NCBI GenBank assembly: GCA_019321725.1
Contig: CM033123.1
Location: 4,906,960 to 4,970,959, forward strand
DNA length: 64,000 nt
Direction of reading: 5' to 3'
DNA from: Paulownia fortunei
Lineage: Eukaryota; Streptophyta; Magnoliopsida; Lamiales; Paulowniaceae
Below are positions 37,208-51,400 of this stretch, piece after piece. Every line of letters starts with the position of its first letter. The stretch's first letter is position 1. Under the pieces are notes generated by a model. The model made no database searches, was not told where the DNA came from, and saw only the letters and a list, made by a program, of their open reading frames with translations. The translations under genes and the position numbers were made by a program.

Positions 37208-40200
37208 ATTCTTGATAGTAAAGTTTTGTTCCTTCGACAGTAGCAAATTTTCAAAGCAAAATGTAGTTAAAGGTAGACAGTCGAATTATGAGATTCTATG
37301 ACAAAATTGAGAGAATCATGGTTGTTTGATCAGACGAAGTTCTGGTTCTGCAAATCTGTATTTTGTTGGAGAGGGAAGAGGTTGACTCTTGGAAAACCCA
37401 TTCGTCTGTAATTTTTGTTGTTTTACGTTTTGATCCCTTTATTGATGAAGAATTACAGAAAACATGTCGCATAACGGCATAAGTGCATATATTGCATGTA
37501 ATTTTCTTAAATTACGAATTTTCCCAAGTGATGGATTTATCCATTTTTGGATAGTACTTCTTTTTTTTTGTTTTTTTTTTTTTGTGAAAGATATAATAAC
37601 TGATTAATTAAATATAACGAAACAATCTATTATCAAATCATGCATCAAAGTGAAGGAAAATTATATAATATAATATAGGATTAAATACACTTTACCTCTT
37701 GTGTTATTTGATTTTGTATCAATTATCCCACTCTATTAATAAAATTTTCAAATATTCCCTTAAAATAATAAAATTTGTATTAATGGATAAAAATATTTTT
37801 AAATTAAATAAAAATTTAAATTCACTTTATCCCATCTCTTATAAACTATATAGTATTTTACCTCTTTATAATTAAATATTAATTATTTGATGAACAAAGG
37901 GGATAATAAAGTCGGGAAGAAAAATCAACAACAAATACTGTGAGGGAAACAAACTAACATGACATCTTTACACCGAGTCATGGAGATCGAAAATGGGTTT
38001 ATCGGCCTCCTTGTAGATCCGTTGGGGTAACACCAAAATAAGGGTTACTATCTTATTGAGCACAAATGTTTCACACCTACCTTCAAGAATGTCATTCTCA
38101 CCGAAGGACTTATTCACTATCGGAGCAATTTTGACCCTTTTTTCTTGTTTGAGGTGTGAAAGGAGGTGAGGGACTTGGAAGAAATTCAACAATGCATTTA
38201 TTGAACTGAAACGATAAGGGAGGAAGATGGAAAGTTCCCAATATTGACTCACAATGATTGAGGTGAGAGCTGACAATTCACAGAGCAGCTGTAGTGTAAT
38301 TTTGAAAATGGGTTGAAGGTTTAGGGTGTAACTCGGTGGAAAAAGCTAATGAGGAAATTAGGCTATTTGTATCGGGATTGGGCCAAAATAAACTTAATTT
38401 AATGGCGTGGAATAATATAACATGGAAAAAAACTAGACAATCCCATCTTCAAGGACAATTATTGGCCAAGTGCCATCTTACAATATTTAATTGAAAACTC
38501 ATTTTATAGACTTATATAATTCTTCCTCATTAAATATGTAGATATTAGCACAAAGAAGAATGCACAGAATAAAATGATAGTATGTTGCCCCATGCTTTAG
38601 AGACTGTGGTAATAATTTAGAAATGATAAACAAGTTAATTTGAAACGAATTTGATCAAATTCAATAATATCGCGTCAAGAAAAAAAGCAAATTCAAGACT
38701 TGCTCCACTTTTACGTGGATTAATGACCCATTTTGTGTCATCTTGAACCCAAAATGCAGCAAGTCCAACCCATCTAGTCCCTCGCCAGCCCAAAGACTTG
38801 CTGAAATTTTCCAGCAGTTCATTCTCTGGACTTAATTAGACTAATGCAACAATTCAGAATTGAAAGAAGGGTGATTGTAAATTCACACCATTCTCACCAT
38901 TCAACACAGGTCCACTGCTAATAATATTGACATTACAATACCAAATTGCCCAAGGAGTAGTGAAGTGGAGTTAACTTATAGAGGCCCAATTTGGGGAATA
39001 GATTTGAAGGGGGATCCAGGCGGCGTGCATGGGTCCAACACCAAGGCCACCTCCGGAGACTAAACCAAAGGCTGCCGTCGGAGACTGAACCAAGGCTGCC
39101 ACATGAGTGAACCAAGGAGCATGATGGCAGAGAGAGAGCTTGAGTGAACCAAAAGCTTGAAGAATCTAGATGAAACAAGGCATAAGACTGAAGGTTGATT
39201 CTAAAGGCTCCTAATAAAATATAAATTTATATTTTAAAAAATATATTATATATATATATATTCAGAACAGATCCGGAATAGATTCATTAAAACTCGACAC
39301 CTACCCAAACCCATCCAAGTTAAAAAAATAAAATCCGCCCGAAGAATTGTTTTGAACTCACTCCAAGCGGGATGAATTAATTATGGATTTGAATTTGAAT
39401 TCATTTTATTGTCACCCATACAATAATTGCATCTAAAGTGTAATTTAAAATTGTGTTGTGAAAACTTCACCCAAAAAAAATGCACATAATTTTTTATTTA
39501 ATCCTTGTTAATTTTTAAATTATTATTTCAATGAGACATCATAGTCACCCCTCGTTCAAAATATGACTTGTTTGTCACAACGCGACACATTCCATGATTG
39601 CTCCCAGGCGTCGAGATTTTAGATAGGGTTCCTAAGAGTTCAATTGGCGGTTGCTACACATGTAGCATTTTGTGTGGCAAATTAAAATTCATGATTGGTA
39701 TCCAAGCAGCCAAGTATCAGAATTCCAAAGGCCACTCTACAAATTTAAGAAAAATAACTTTCACAAATATATCACTTTGTCCCATAAGTCACTTTGATTG
39801 ACTGTTCTTAAGTTTTATTCTTCAAATGCAAACATTAATGGATGAAATTTCGCCGCCGACTTGACCACTGCGTTGCGCCAGCCATGTGATCAAATGAGGT
39901 TCACATTCATGATCCGCTTGCACTGAAAAGGAAATGTGAAGGCTTTGAAATGAATTGCATTTTCCTTTTTGGAAAATAAAAACGTGTTGTCATTTGTACT
40001 TTTTTGAAATTATATTTTCATCCCCAAAAATATTTATTTATTCATTACAATATTCAAATAATCTTTTACAATTGAAATTTTTTTCTACTAACTATAACAA
40101 ATAATAGAAAATCAAAATATTTTAAAACTTGTCAAACATAAAAAACTTTTAAAAAATTTGATTTATAAACAACCTTCTGAAAATCATTTTCAAGAACCTA

Positions 40201-40917
40201 TTACTAAACTTTGGAATAGAAAATTTTCTTGATTTGTAAATCTACATATTTCAAATACCTCTTTTTCGGATATTTTATTTAATTTGATATTTCATCTCAT
40301 ATTTTACTTTATAAATATATATTAAGTATATATAATTCACATTAAATATATATTTTAAAAAATAATTTATACTTGATATTAATTTATAATATAAAAATAT
40401 AAAATCATATATCAAATTGAAATATAAAATTCAAATTGAAATCTTTTATAGAAATAGTCACCAAAGTAAACGGCTAAGACTGCATGACAAACAAATACAG
40501 GTGTCAAAGACCCCCAAAAATGGGACCATTGACAGAAAAAGAACCAGTGGCATACAAGATACAGATCTCCAAATGAGCAGGAACCAACCGCTTGGGGGAA
40601 TATCCTTATTCAACTCAAACAATCAACTAAAAAATTCACACGTTGTACATTAAAATCCAAGTAAAAAAAAAAAAAAAATCTAAGCCAACCACTTGTTTTT
40701 GTGGCTCTCAACCTTCTTCCTCATCAATTTCTTTCACACCCTTCATTCCAATACAAAAACCAAAGGCTCTCACATAAACACCAAGTCTCCAATATTTGCA
40801 GCATAAAAAATATCATATAAATAAAAAATCTCCAACACAAATTCTAAGTCCAAACGCAAGAACCTCAAGATTTCTACCTCAAGAAAAAGCACTAGCTAGT
40901 TTTATTTCTTTTCTTCA
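37208..40917. other. Intergenic region upstream of PGR5 and of the DUF716 gene
   Basis: The two flanking genes are divergent, so both promoters lie here. Near 37561-37583 is a long T tract and near 39251-39261 a TA run. A 102-codon - strand frame (37968-38276) and an 81-codon one (38933-39178) are open but match nothing I know. The segment about 39260-39420 resembles degenerate transposon sequence. No confident feature can be placed. Confidence 0.45.
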
Positions 40918-41999
40918 ATGGCTACTTCAGTTTCTGCTTCTGCTTTTCTTGGGAGCTGGGGTAGTTCCATGGCTGGTGAAGATCATGCCATGCTGCAGGC
41001 CAAGGCGGCGCCACCCCACGTGAGGGTGGCGCGGCCGGTCCGAGCACAGCCCATGATGAAGAATGTTAATGAAGGCAAGGGTCTTTTTGCTCCGATTGTT
41101 GTTGTCACGCGCAACATTATTGGGAAGAAGCGTTTCAACCAGTTTAGAGGAAAAGCCATTGCCCTACACTCGCAGGTAACTTAAATTACTCCATTTTCTA
41201 ACTTGTTATATTTTGGTCTTGTTTAGTTTATGATTTTATCATTACTTTTGGACAATTAATTGCTACTGTAACTGTGATAATTCTTTGGCTGGTTGAATTG
41301 ATCTTGTTTTTTAGTTTAATTTTCTGTAAACAGTTAAAATATGCAGACATGCCTAGAAAATGATTGTAGTAACAAGAATTTCTAGGCTCCATCTTGTTCT
41401 GAATCTTTAAACTAATACTTGGAATAAATAATAATCAGAGTTTTATTTGTGGTAATTTTCCATTCTTTTAATCCTAAGGAATTTTTTTTATCACATTTAG
41501 ATTTGATTACATTTACAGTCTACTTTTATTATTTTTAATCTAACCAGTAATTTACCCCTCACAGATATTTTATTTAAATAATATATTGCTGAAATTTTCC
41601 AAATGGTAGAATCACATTATTTCACCATATTAAGCATTACTTGTATCTTCTTGAAAAATTCCAAATGATTGAATCACATTTCTCAACATATTATTTATGG
41701 ATTGGTCAAACCTTTATTTTTCTTTATATATTTGGTCAAACCATTCTTCTATAGGTTTTAAGCAAGTCTACAAGTGATAAATAGAAATTAAGTTTTACAT
41801 CTTCCACCGACACTTATTTATATACAATGATTTAAATTCCAGAAGATTATCAATGATTTAGCTAATTGTTTGATTCGACATAAAAAAATTTCAGGTGATT
41901 ACAGAGTTCTGTAAATCCATAGGAGCAGACTCAAAACAACGACAAGGGCTCATTCGACTAGCAAAGAAAAATGGAGAGAGACTTGGATTTCTTGCTTGA
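40918..41999 (+). CDS. PGR5: PROTON GRADIENT REGULATION 5, chloroplast precursor
   Basis: Two exons, 40918-41175 and 41895-41999, give 120 aa; the intron is phase 0 with CAG|GTAACT and TTTCAG|GTGATT. Residues 1 to about 55 form a chloroplast transit peptide rich in Ser, Ala, Arg and Val. The mature part is the very conserved PGR5 domain: GKGLFAPIVVVTRNIIGKKR, then FNQFRGKAIALHSQ, and after the intron VITEFCKSIGADSKQRQGLI, ending GERLGFLA. PGR5 acts with PGRL1 at the thylakoid in antimycin-A-sensitive cyclic electron flow around photosystem I and protects PSI in fluctuating light. The conserved Cys of the FCKSIG motif is present. Its 3' end lies about 450 bp from the 3' end of eIF(iso)4E on the other strand. 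Confidence 0.97.
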
Positions 42000-42444
42000 A
42001 TCTGATATCATGATGCCCTATTATTTAAATGTTTTCCTTGCCCTAATGCATACATATTTTAGATTGTACTGATAACATTCAGAAGCATATATACCTTCTT
42101 CAGCTGAGATCCCTTCAATCTGAGATGAATATTTTGATTCACTAGTTCAGAATTTTTGTGCATTCTTCAGGAGTGCTGTAGACTACAAACTGAAACTGAA
42201 TCATGTCTGAAATATCAGAAACTGTAATCGATAGATACAAGGAGCACCATGAAGCCAACTGAAATTATCAATCAGATTACGGAAATCAATTCAAAAATAT
42301 TACAGCGCACACAGATGTATACATCTGATAGACAAAATATTAGTGATCGACTTGCTGTAATTGAGAGCTCAAACTAATAGCAGATTTTTGTGTCAAATTT
42401 GGGGTCCGGAAACAAACATTCTCAACAATATGATGTGAGGAGCT

Positions 42445-45400
42445 TCACACACTATATCGACCTTTTGCTGATCTCTCCTTCCTGGAATCATCCTGCAGAA
42501 ATCCAGGAAAAGTAATCTAAGGAATGAAGGCATCTCAGTGCAAAAGACATTAGAATGGAAACAAAACTTACATGGAAGCTGTAAGAGATTTTATCACTGA
42601 CATCAATAATCTCCTTCCACTTCCTCCCTATGCCCATCTGCAGTGCAATAATCAAATTAAAGTTCATTGAAGGCTGCCAGAAGCATGTAAAACTTAGCTC
42701 AAGGCCCTAGTAAAACCGACAATTGCATCCGGCAACTAAAAAAAATATTAGGATTACAATTTCAAAGTGGCGATAAAGCTAGATAAATAAATAATTTAGT
42801 ATTTAAAATCAGCTTGCAGAACGGATGGGGAAATCTAAAAACGTCAAAGTTTTTTAAAATTAAGGATACTAAAAGCCAGTACTTTGATCTTAGAGGCTTT
42901 CCTAGGAACAAGTGAAAGCTTGCATCGAGTCACAGTTGGATGAGGTATGCTTCTTGTCAGATGTACACCACCAAAAAACATCCCAATAACGCTATTAGGA
43001 TATCCGAACGATCTGGTCATTTCTGAATTCTCCATGTTTGGGCAAAGCCAAACGAATAATGCTTCATCTGAATAAGAAAGATTGATGCCCTCTAATATTT
43101 CTAAAGAACATTCTTGTCTAGCACAATGCTGCAACAAGGTTATATGGATGGCTGATGAGATTTAGCACATCCTACTGTGATCAAATACAGCTGCTCTCTT
43201 GTGTAAAACTGAAATATGCAGAAGGCTCTCAAAAATTTTAACCTTAAATGTTACTGCTTAAATGAGAGATTTTAATTCACCCTTTATCATGATTTTCAGC
43301 TGCAATTTCTCGTCAGGGCTTGTAACAGCGATTCAACTGAAACAGATGGATTTGAATTCAAACTTTAATCTCTTCACTTGGATTTCCTTCCAAGTGATGG
43401 TAAGACAAGACACGCTGAAAATATCTCATGCTGTAAGCCTGATCAAATTGGTCATATAATGGTTGAGAAATCAATGGTCACAATATTAATGCATGATATA
43501 ATTGATTTTTATATGAATAAACCCCAGGCCAAATAAATTAAAGCTGAGAAATGGTCAGATTTCTAACCATTGCGTAAAAGACAACTACCTGGGCTGCTTC
43601 ATTGGCTGCAGTCTTGGTCCATAACGAGAGTTTGTCTTGCCTTTGGCGCACACTGGCAACCACTCCACAAATCTCATCAGCCTCATCAAATTGCTCTCCA
43701 ATTAAAGCCATTAACTACCCAATAAACACCCAACAGTCAAACAAATAAATGACTTAGTTAAAAAAATAAAAAACCCTAAGCATTCATTTATCAAGATTAA
43801 GAGACTCGGCCACAAGTGAAAGAAGTAAGGTTTTCTTACAGTTTCAAGCCACATGTTGTCCAGATTAGCCTTTCTGCTACTAGTAACAGTCCACTTGCCC
43901 CCATTAGAACACTCGGGATCTTCCCACTTAGGCTCCACTCCAGCTCTGAACAAGTGAAAGTCAGCATTTCCTGGTAACTTACTGGGTCTGAATATCTGCT
44001 CGTATAAACTGAAATAGAAACCACCATTTTACTTAACATGTAATAACAACTTTATACCATCTATGATAGTTCCCCATACTTCCAATAAGGAAAAGTGTCA
44101 CAAATTTAGGCTTTGTTTGGTTTTTTATTAGGAATGTCCTCGTTCCCCCAGAAATGAAACCAAACAGTTAATAGCTTTTTCGCCCAAAACACATTCTTCT
44201 CTTTCCCAAAAAGATTTCAAAAAAACCTTAAAAATTACTATATATATATTTGAATTATTATATTTTTTACATATATCTTTATACATATTCGAGTCATTGC
44301 ATCAATAAAAAATATATATTTATATATTCCAATTATTGCATGAATAAAAATAACACATAACAGTATAAAATGATAATGTGACACCACTTACTCACAAGAC
44401 AAAATCCTTCTAGAAATGACATCTCTCCATGTCTCCCCAGAATAAAACCAAACACAATTTTCTCCAAAAATACTTCACATACCATTTCCAAAATAAAACC
44501 AAACACATCTAAATACAATTTCAGAAACAAAAAAAATGAAACCAAACACTGCCTTCCCTTTTCTTTAAATTAAAGTCTACTAACCTACTCAATCAATCTA
44601 CCATTCAGGAAAACCAACGAAGACCTATTTCAGAGGATATTTAACTTGTAGTAACCTCATTCTGTTTATTTCTTGCAACTTTTGTTACTGGTCAAAAGGA
44701 TATAGTATTTTAAACATCATTATACTCAAACTTCCACTTTTATCTCTTTTCCAGTGCAACCATGGAATCTGTTTCCAAGCATTTTAGAGATGTTCCAGGA
44801 TTTCAGAAACAAAAAAGACAAAAAAAAAAAAAAAAGATGAACAGGGATTAAAAAAATTGTTTATAACCGCAAACAGACATCTAATCCTGCTCGAATCAAA
44901 TAGGTGAAGCCCTATGAAATTATTAGAAAACCACCAATGCAGTCACCCAGAAAAAAACCCCCAGTTTCCCAGTTTCTTCCATTTCTGAATATTTCTCATT
45001 GCCCAACACTCAAAAAGAGCTCAAATATCTCCAAAGCTCTGAACCAATTTTTTAATCGACTCGCCAAAAACAAAGAGGCCTCTCCACTCTATCCTCTTTC
45101 ATACTTGTTCCAAATTTTTGTCAGCATTGTAATCTTCCAGAGTTTCATACATCAGCTAGCAGCTAAACCCAGCAATTCCAGCTCAAAGGGTGCACTAGGA
45201 GTCCACTGTTGATTCGAAAAGTGAGCGCCCTATCTTGATTGTTTGTTCTTATATAGCATCTGAACTGATTTAAAGATATAACTTAAGCTGGAATAGTTGA
45301 AGAAATATATAGGCAAATTGCAAAGGACTTAAAAAAGGCGATCTTTAGATCCAGAAGTTGTTACTAATTTCAGACTAATTTTAATTTCGCCAAAAAGTGA

Positions 45401-48400
45401 AAAGAATTAGTAATGTCACGTGTTTGACCCGGATGAGTTGATCAATTTTGACTAAAGTAACATCTTTAGTCACTTATTCAATCTTGAGAACACCAGATCT
45501 AACATTATAAAGAGTAATAAAATTCCATCCCTTTCTCCATTGGCTGTTCAACAAAGAAATGAGAGTAACAAAATTGGGAAATTATGGGCTTCCCACATCT
45601 TTCGGTTGGATTCTCTTTTTCCCAGGGAGAGGAAAACAGATCTAAGATGTGACATTTGAAATGAAGAATGTTATTATAAATTCTAATGCAAGAGACCGAT
45701 GCTTCTGATATAAGCAGAAATCTGCCTATTTGAAAAAAAATAAAATACTCCAAAATCAATGGGAATTATTTTATTCCAGTCAAGAACCTAAAATTAAATA
45801 TTCCAAAATCAATGGATATTATTATATTCCAGTCAAGAACCTAAATTCCCGGTAAATAGTTTGAATATCATCTCAGGATGAATCAGAATCCAATTATTCA
45901 GAATGAAGTCCTGAAAAGAGTCACTATCTTAGACAAAGGAATCACTGTGTCAAGATAGGAGAACAAAGTTGCAGTCATTGTCAAAATTGTATTCTAAGTC
46001 AATAGAGAATCCAGACAACATTATAATACCCCTTCATAAGTGGGAAAAACCCAATCTAAGATACTTCATTCCTATGCGACAAAAGTAATGTAAGGATAAG
46101 ACAATAGATGCTCTGAGTAGAACTTGGGCTCGCTGCAAGGGTATAAGCACTGAGACAAATAGCAGGATAAGACAATATGTATAGAGAATATAAGAACTAT
46201 TTGCATTTCCTCTTGGCCAAAGCTCCCTAAGTGTATTAAAATAATCACTTTATTATGTGTCCAAAATTCAAGTGGACATTAAAGCCTTCAAAAGAGTCCT
46301 GATTAATGGAGAACTCAATAACAAGTAAATAGATATGCGAACATCTGAATGTGGTGATGTTCAAAACAAAATCAAGAAACCAATATCCAAATTAACACAT
46401 TTTGCTCAGTCCATTTATTCTCCACTAGCAACGAATCAGAGTTTTCAAAGCTTCAAGGTCAGGTCCATTTCATCAGGGTTACTATTACCACCCACGTCAT
46501 TATGGCCCGCCTTCATCTCTTCAATGGGCTGTTCTAGTTGCATGATGTATGGCTTCGTATAGCCAATGAAAGGGCCCTCTACCTCATTTTTCATAGCTGT
46601 TTGTGGAAGACATCTGGTTGTTGTACCAAGAGCAAGACCACTGGTACCTGGAATGGATTGTGAAGCAAATGTACCAACTGTTATGGGTGGGCAGAAGCTT
46701 GATTGTTGGATAGGCTGTGAAGTAGATGTACCAGGCTTCGTAGGAAAATGAAAGTTTGATAGCTCCGTAGTTTGTGAAGTAAAGATACCAGGTGTTACAG
46801 GCCTTATGGGAGAGTGAGAGTTTGGTGGTCCAGTGGGTTGTGAGGCAGATGTAACATGGCTTATGGCTGAATGGAAAATTGATGGTGATGGATATGACTG
46901 ACGCCAATGAGTCAAGGTAGGCCCTCTCAATTGCACGGGATTTTGTGACAGTGTTGGAACCAGAGAATTACGCAGTGAAAGGTTAGGCGGGTTTGGGGAA
47001 ACATTTTGCCAAGCACATGGTCCAAAGTTTTCATTTGCAATAGAATTACAAGCATTCACAGGCGCTGACAAAGAATGAGTATATTGTGAAGAACTTGAAA
47101 ATAATTTTGCACCATTTTCCGTTGACACAAAGCTTTGAACAAGTGACCTAGGATTGAAAGTCCCATCTCGATGAAAATGAGACTGAAAGTGGTTTATAAG
47201 GCTTTTGTTGTCAAAAAAAATTTGGTCACATAAGCGACAGGCAATTGGTGTTTGCTGATCTTGCTTTTGCACTAAACTTTCAAGTAAAAAGACAATTTTA
47301 TGATCAGAGGTTAACTCGCTCCAAGACAGGGCCATAACACTACAAGATTAACTGGGAAACACAAGGAAAGATTTAGAGAAATTGAGTCAAAAACCACTAG
47401 ATGGATGAAAAGAAATTGTGCACTGACCAAGGCAAAATGCATGAGCAAGAGGAGAAGACAAGGATGAGACAAGGGATGAAAGGAGCACGAATTTATACAA
47501 ACATGTAGGATTCTCACAACAAATAACATATTGAATGCATTGTGCTACATTCAGTCAAACGTCAAATCTAATTATTGGTATTTGAGAGATAGATTATGAT
47601 TTATTGTGGTTCTTCTATTTCTTACCACAATCACGCAGCCGCATCTTTCCAAAACCTCAATCATTCAAGTCCTTAATAACTCTACCATAAAAGCAAATAA
47701 TCTGAACTAACAAAATTAACAAGTAATTATAAAAATTTCTAACCTACTAAAAAACAAAAGAAATATTCAAATCTCTATACAGAATTGCTTTAAAACCAAA
47801 ATCATCAGCCATTGATATCAAATTGCTTCTTTATCAAACAGAATGAATTCATTCAATCCACAAAGGTCATTCCCAAATGACAAACAGGTCATATTTTTTT
47901 TATGAACAGGTTTCTTAATTTTAGGTGAGTATAAATAAGTTCAAATTTAAAAAAAAAAAATATATTTAAATTGGGTCTACATATTTACTCTTTAGACGGA
48001 GCTGTATATCTTACTCCAAAATTAATACAAACAGAAACATTAAATAACTTGGTGATGTTAGCGATAGATGCTGCGAGTAAAAATATGACATTTACTGCTG
48101 TACTTATTGGTCTAGTTGCCTTAGATTTTGAGAGAATTTTAGAGCGTCCATGTAATTTTAACACATCAAGCCTATACACTACAAAACAAGGTACTGAATT
48201 TGTGCCAATATCATTATCAGGTTTTGGTATATTTTAGTGCCGCATTTTCAACGCAAGTGATATTTGGATATGCTTCTCTGGTTTCTGGTGAATTTACAAA
48301 AGGACTATCAAGAAAATCACTAACTAAAGCCTTGTTATTATCAACAATAATCACAGCCAAAAGCATGATTGTCAAAATATAGATCTTGACAAGAAAAACT

Positions 48401-51400
48401 ATAAAGAGAGACGACGAACAAATGAACTAATTAAGAGAGTGATTTTGGATTGCAAAATAACCTGTACTTACAAATATTAAATCCCCGCAAGAATTTACAC
48501 TAGGTCCCTACGAAGCAAATTTTTGGGTCATAATCCTTTAGACCCTACTTGAAAAAGAAATCTCCTCGTTGGTTATAACTGCTAATGTAAAAAAATACAT
48601 ATATCTACATCAGTCACTACATGGTAAGAAAGTGGTGAAAGTTTATACTAGCAAACTGACCTAAAAGGAATTTACAATCTCATCACCTAAACTAATCTTA
48701 AATTCACAGTTTTATCCAATGCATTAAATGAAAATATAGTGAAATATAGTAAGAGGATATTAATATATACTCCCTCCATCCAGAAATGGATGCCCTTATT
48801 AGTACATGACAAAGTCAAACTGTCTAATTTTTGTCTAACTTATTATACTACTTTTTACAATTTTGGTACCATATAACTTTCAAACCATAATATATGTGAT
48901 GTTCTTTGATATTGTTTAAATACTTTATCACTCTCTCTGTCCTAAATTAATGTTCTTATTTCCTTTTTGAGACGTCTCAAAATAAAACTTCATTTTCTAA
49001 AATGAATTCTTTTCCAAAATTATCCTCTCAATGAAAGTAGTTAATAATGAGACACCATTAGCTCTCATCAGTGGTTGAGAACAATTGTGCAAAAATGCAC
49101 ACAACTTTCATTTTTTCATCTCTCATAAAAGGCTGTGGTTGGTCAAACTAGACCAATTTTTATGAGACGAAAGTATAATAAATTAACTAACTTGGAATTA
49201 ATTCCATTCAAAAGAATAGTCGAGTTGATTGCTAAACAACACCAAATAGACATTTATATATGGACGGAGGTATTATATATTCTGAACCCTTTTACATTTT
49301 TATTTTCACATACATGAAACTTAAAATGATTGTTTGTCCATGTCCTTTGGGTAGGTTTCAATTTTCTAAATTACCTTTTTTCAAAACATTTGAAATTTAA
49401 TAGCTATATAAACTACTAAATAAACATAAAGGAATAGAACGTGATTTCATTTTCAATCAAAAACACATTATTCAGACTTAAAATTGAGATTTTTGTTATC
49501 ATTTGCTACAGATTCTCCTTTTTCCTTATTTCCTTTTATTTTCGCTTTTGCTTCTCCTTTTTTTAATCTATTTCCTTTACCAATTTTTCTTGACTCCATT
49601 TCTTCTTAGTGCTCTCCTTTGACCAACTACAACACTCTCTTTCCCATTTATTCTTTGTTCCCTTTTTTATCATTTATTTTCTACTTTTACTTATGAAGTA
49701 GGAAAAGATGATCTTCCAGATCTATCTCAGGTTCATCACTACCAAATTACTAAAATTTTGGATTGTGAACAGATCAAGCTATATGAGACGCAACTTGAAG
49801 TTGATCATTTAAAGTTTGTTTCGACTGGGTAAGTAACACATAAGAACCAAACTTAAACACCTTTATCGTTGGATAAGTTTTGAAGCTCAACTAGAGCTAG
49901 ACTTGATAAGCTAATAAATGAGAATATATTCATGTATATATATTTGTATATATATGTAAGTGTCAAACTATTCAAGCTAACTTGTGTTGACTCGGTTAAA
50001 ACTTATTTGAGTTTGTTTAATAATCACATCAAGCTCATATATAATTTCGAGCTTGACAAAATATTTAAACCATTTTTTAACAGTGTGCTGTTTGAGCAAA
50101 TCGATTCGCTTGCACACCTAATTGTTATGGAGTTATAGTGCTGATTGTGGTGGAGAAAAATTGGATGGATTGCCATGGCAAAGGAAGTTGAGTCAGTGGC
50201 AATCATAGGGAAATAGGGTAAAGAGGATGGTGGGAGCAAAGAAACACTGAAAATGGTAAGAGGGTAGTAGATGGAGCCTGGTGGCAGCAAGGAAGGCACA
50301 GGAGAGGTTAGAGGTGGTGGGATACAAAGAGGAGGTTAACAGAGGCAGCGGAAGTGAGGAAGGAAGCTACCAGCTATTAAGAGGCAAGAGCAAAGCTTGG
50401 GGTGACGAGGACAGGGAATGCCATGGATGGCATATCTAAAGGTTAAGATATGGGTAGTGCAATCTTGAAATCCTAGGAAATACTTGTGGGTATTTGAGTT
50501 AATTGCTTAGTCAACTTGTGGTGCTCATAACCCTTGTTTTAAAAGCTTAATATGCTAATTAGTAAAAATAAGCTTGTAAGCACCTTATGGGCTTCTATCA
50601 TTTTTCTTGGAGTGGAGAGGGGGAAGGTGCTGGGGGCTTAACATGGCAGTTCAACCACCTTATAACAAGGCCCAAATAAAATCTAAATATTCTATCTCTA
50701 GGACAAGCGCTCTAGTCAGTCAATGATCAAATGCCCTTAAACTCATATTGCCCATATTTCCATCAATCCTCTCTTGCGTTACCTCACCCAAAAGGCAAAA
50801 GGAATTCTATAAATTATGATGTCCACATTCAGACTTACGTTCTAGTTTCATATTGTTCCTTGAATTGTCAAATTTGTTATCTAAACCTATTAAAATAAAA
50901 ATAACATTTTGGCATTGAAAATAAATCAAGGGGAATAATTAATTAATGCTGTCATCATAAATCAATCAGTCACACAAACCTCCATATCCACCACTCTGCG
51001 TAACCAAGCGACTAGAATCTTTCACGAGTATCACAAAGCAGAAATTGGGCACAAACAGCTACATCTTTCATTTCATACATGAAAAAGGTTTCAGCACTTT
51101 TGGAATGAAATATGTGTCCTTGTTCATACTCACTTTTAAAATCATTTTATTCAGTTTTTCCATATTTTTAGAGTAAAAATAAGTTTTATCTTCCAATGAT
51201 GGCTGGCATTTGGTAGTGTAAGACTAATATTCCAATCACTTGAAGTCTTAATCTTTATTCTAGTTGAAACTTTTGGTTCTATTACTTATCATTATCAAGT
51301 TTAGGCTTGTGTTTTGTAAATTTCCTGGCTGGTGTGAGGGCATCACACTCTCTTCTTCTTCTCTCCCTACCTCTCCTCCTCTTCATTCTTTATCATATTC

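Noticed and set aside
37968..38276. A 102-codon - strand frame
   Set aside because: It is open but isolated, not recognised, and without splice or promoter context; kept only as a note in the intergenic entry.
44904..45212. A 102-codon + strand frame in eIF(iso)4E intron 1
   Set aside because: It has no recognisable domains, lies opposite the transcribed strand, and has biased Ser/Pro/Lys content typical of chance frames.
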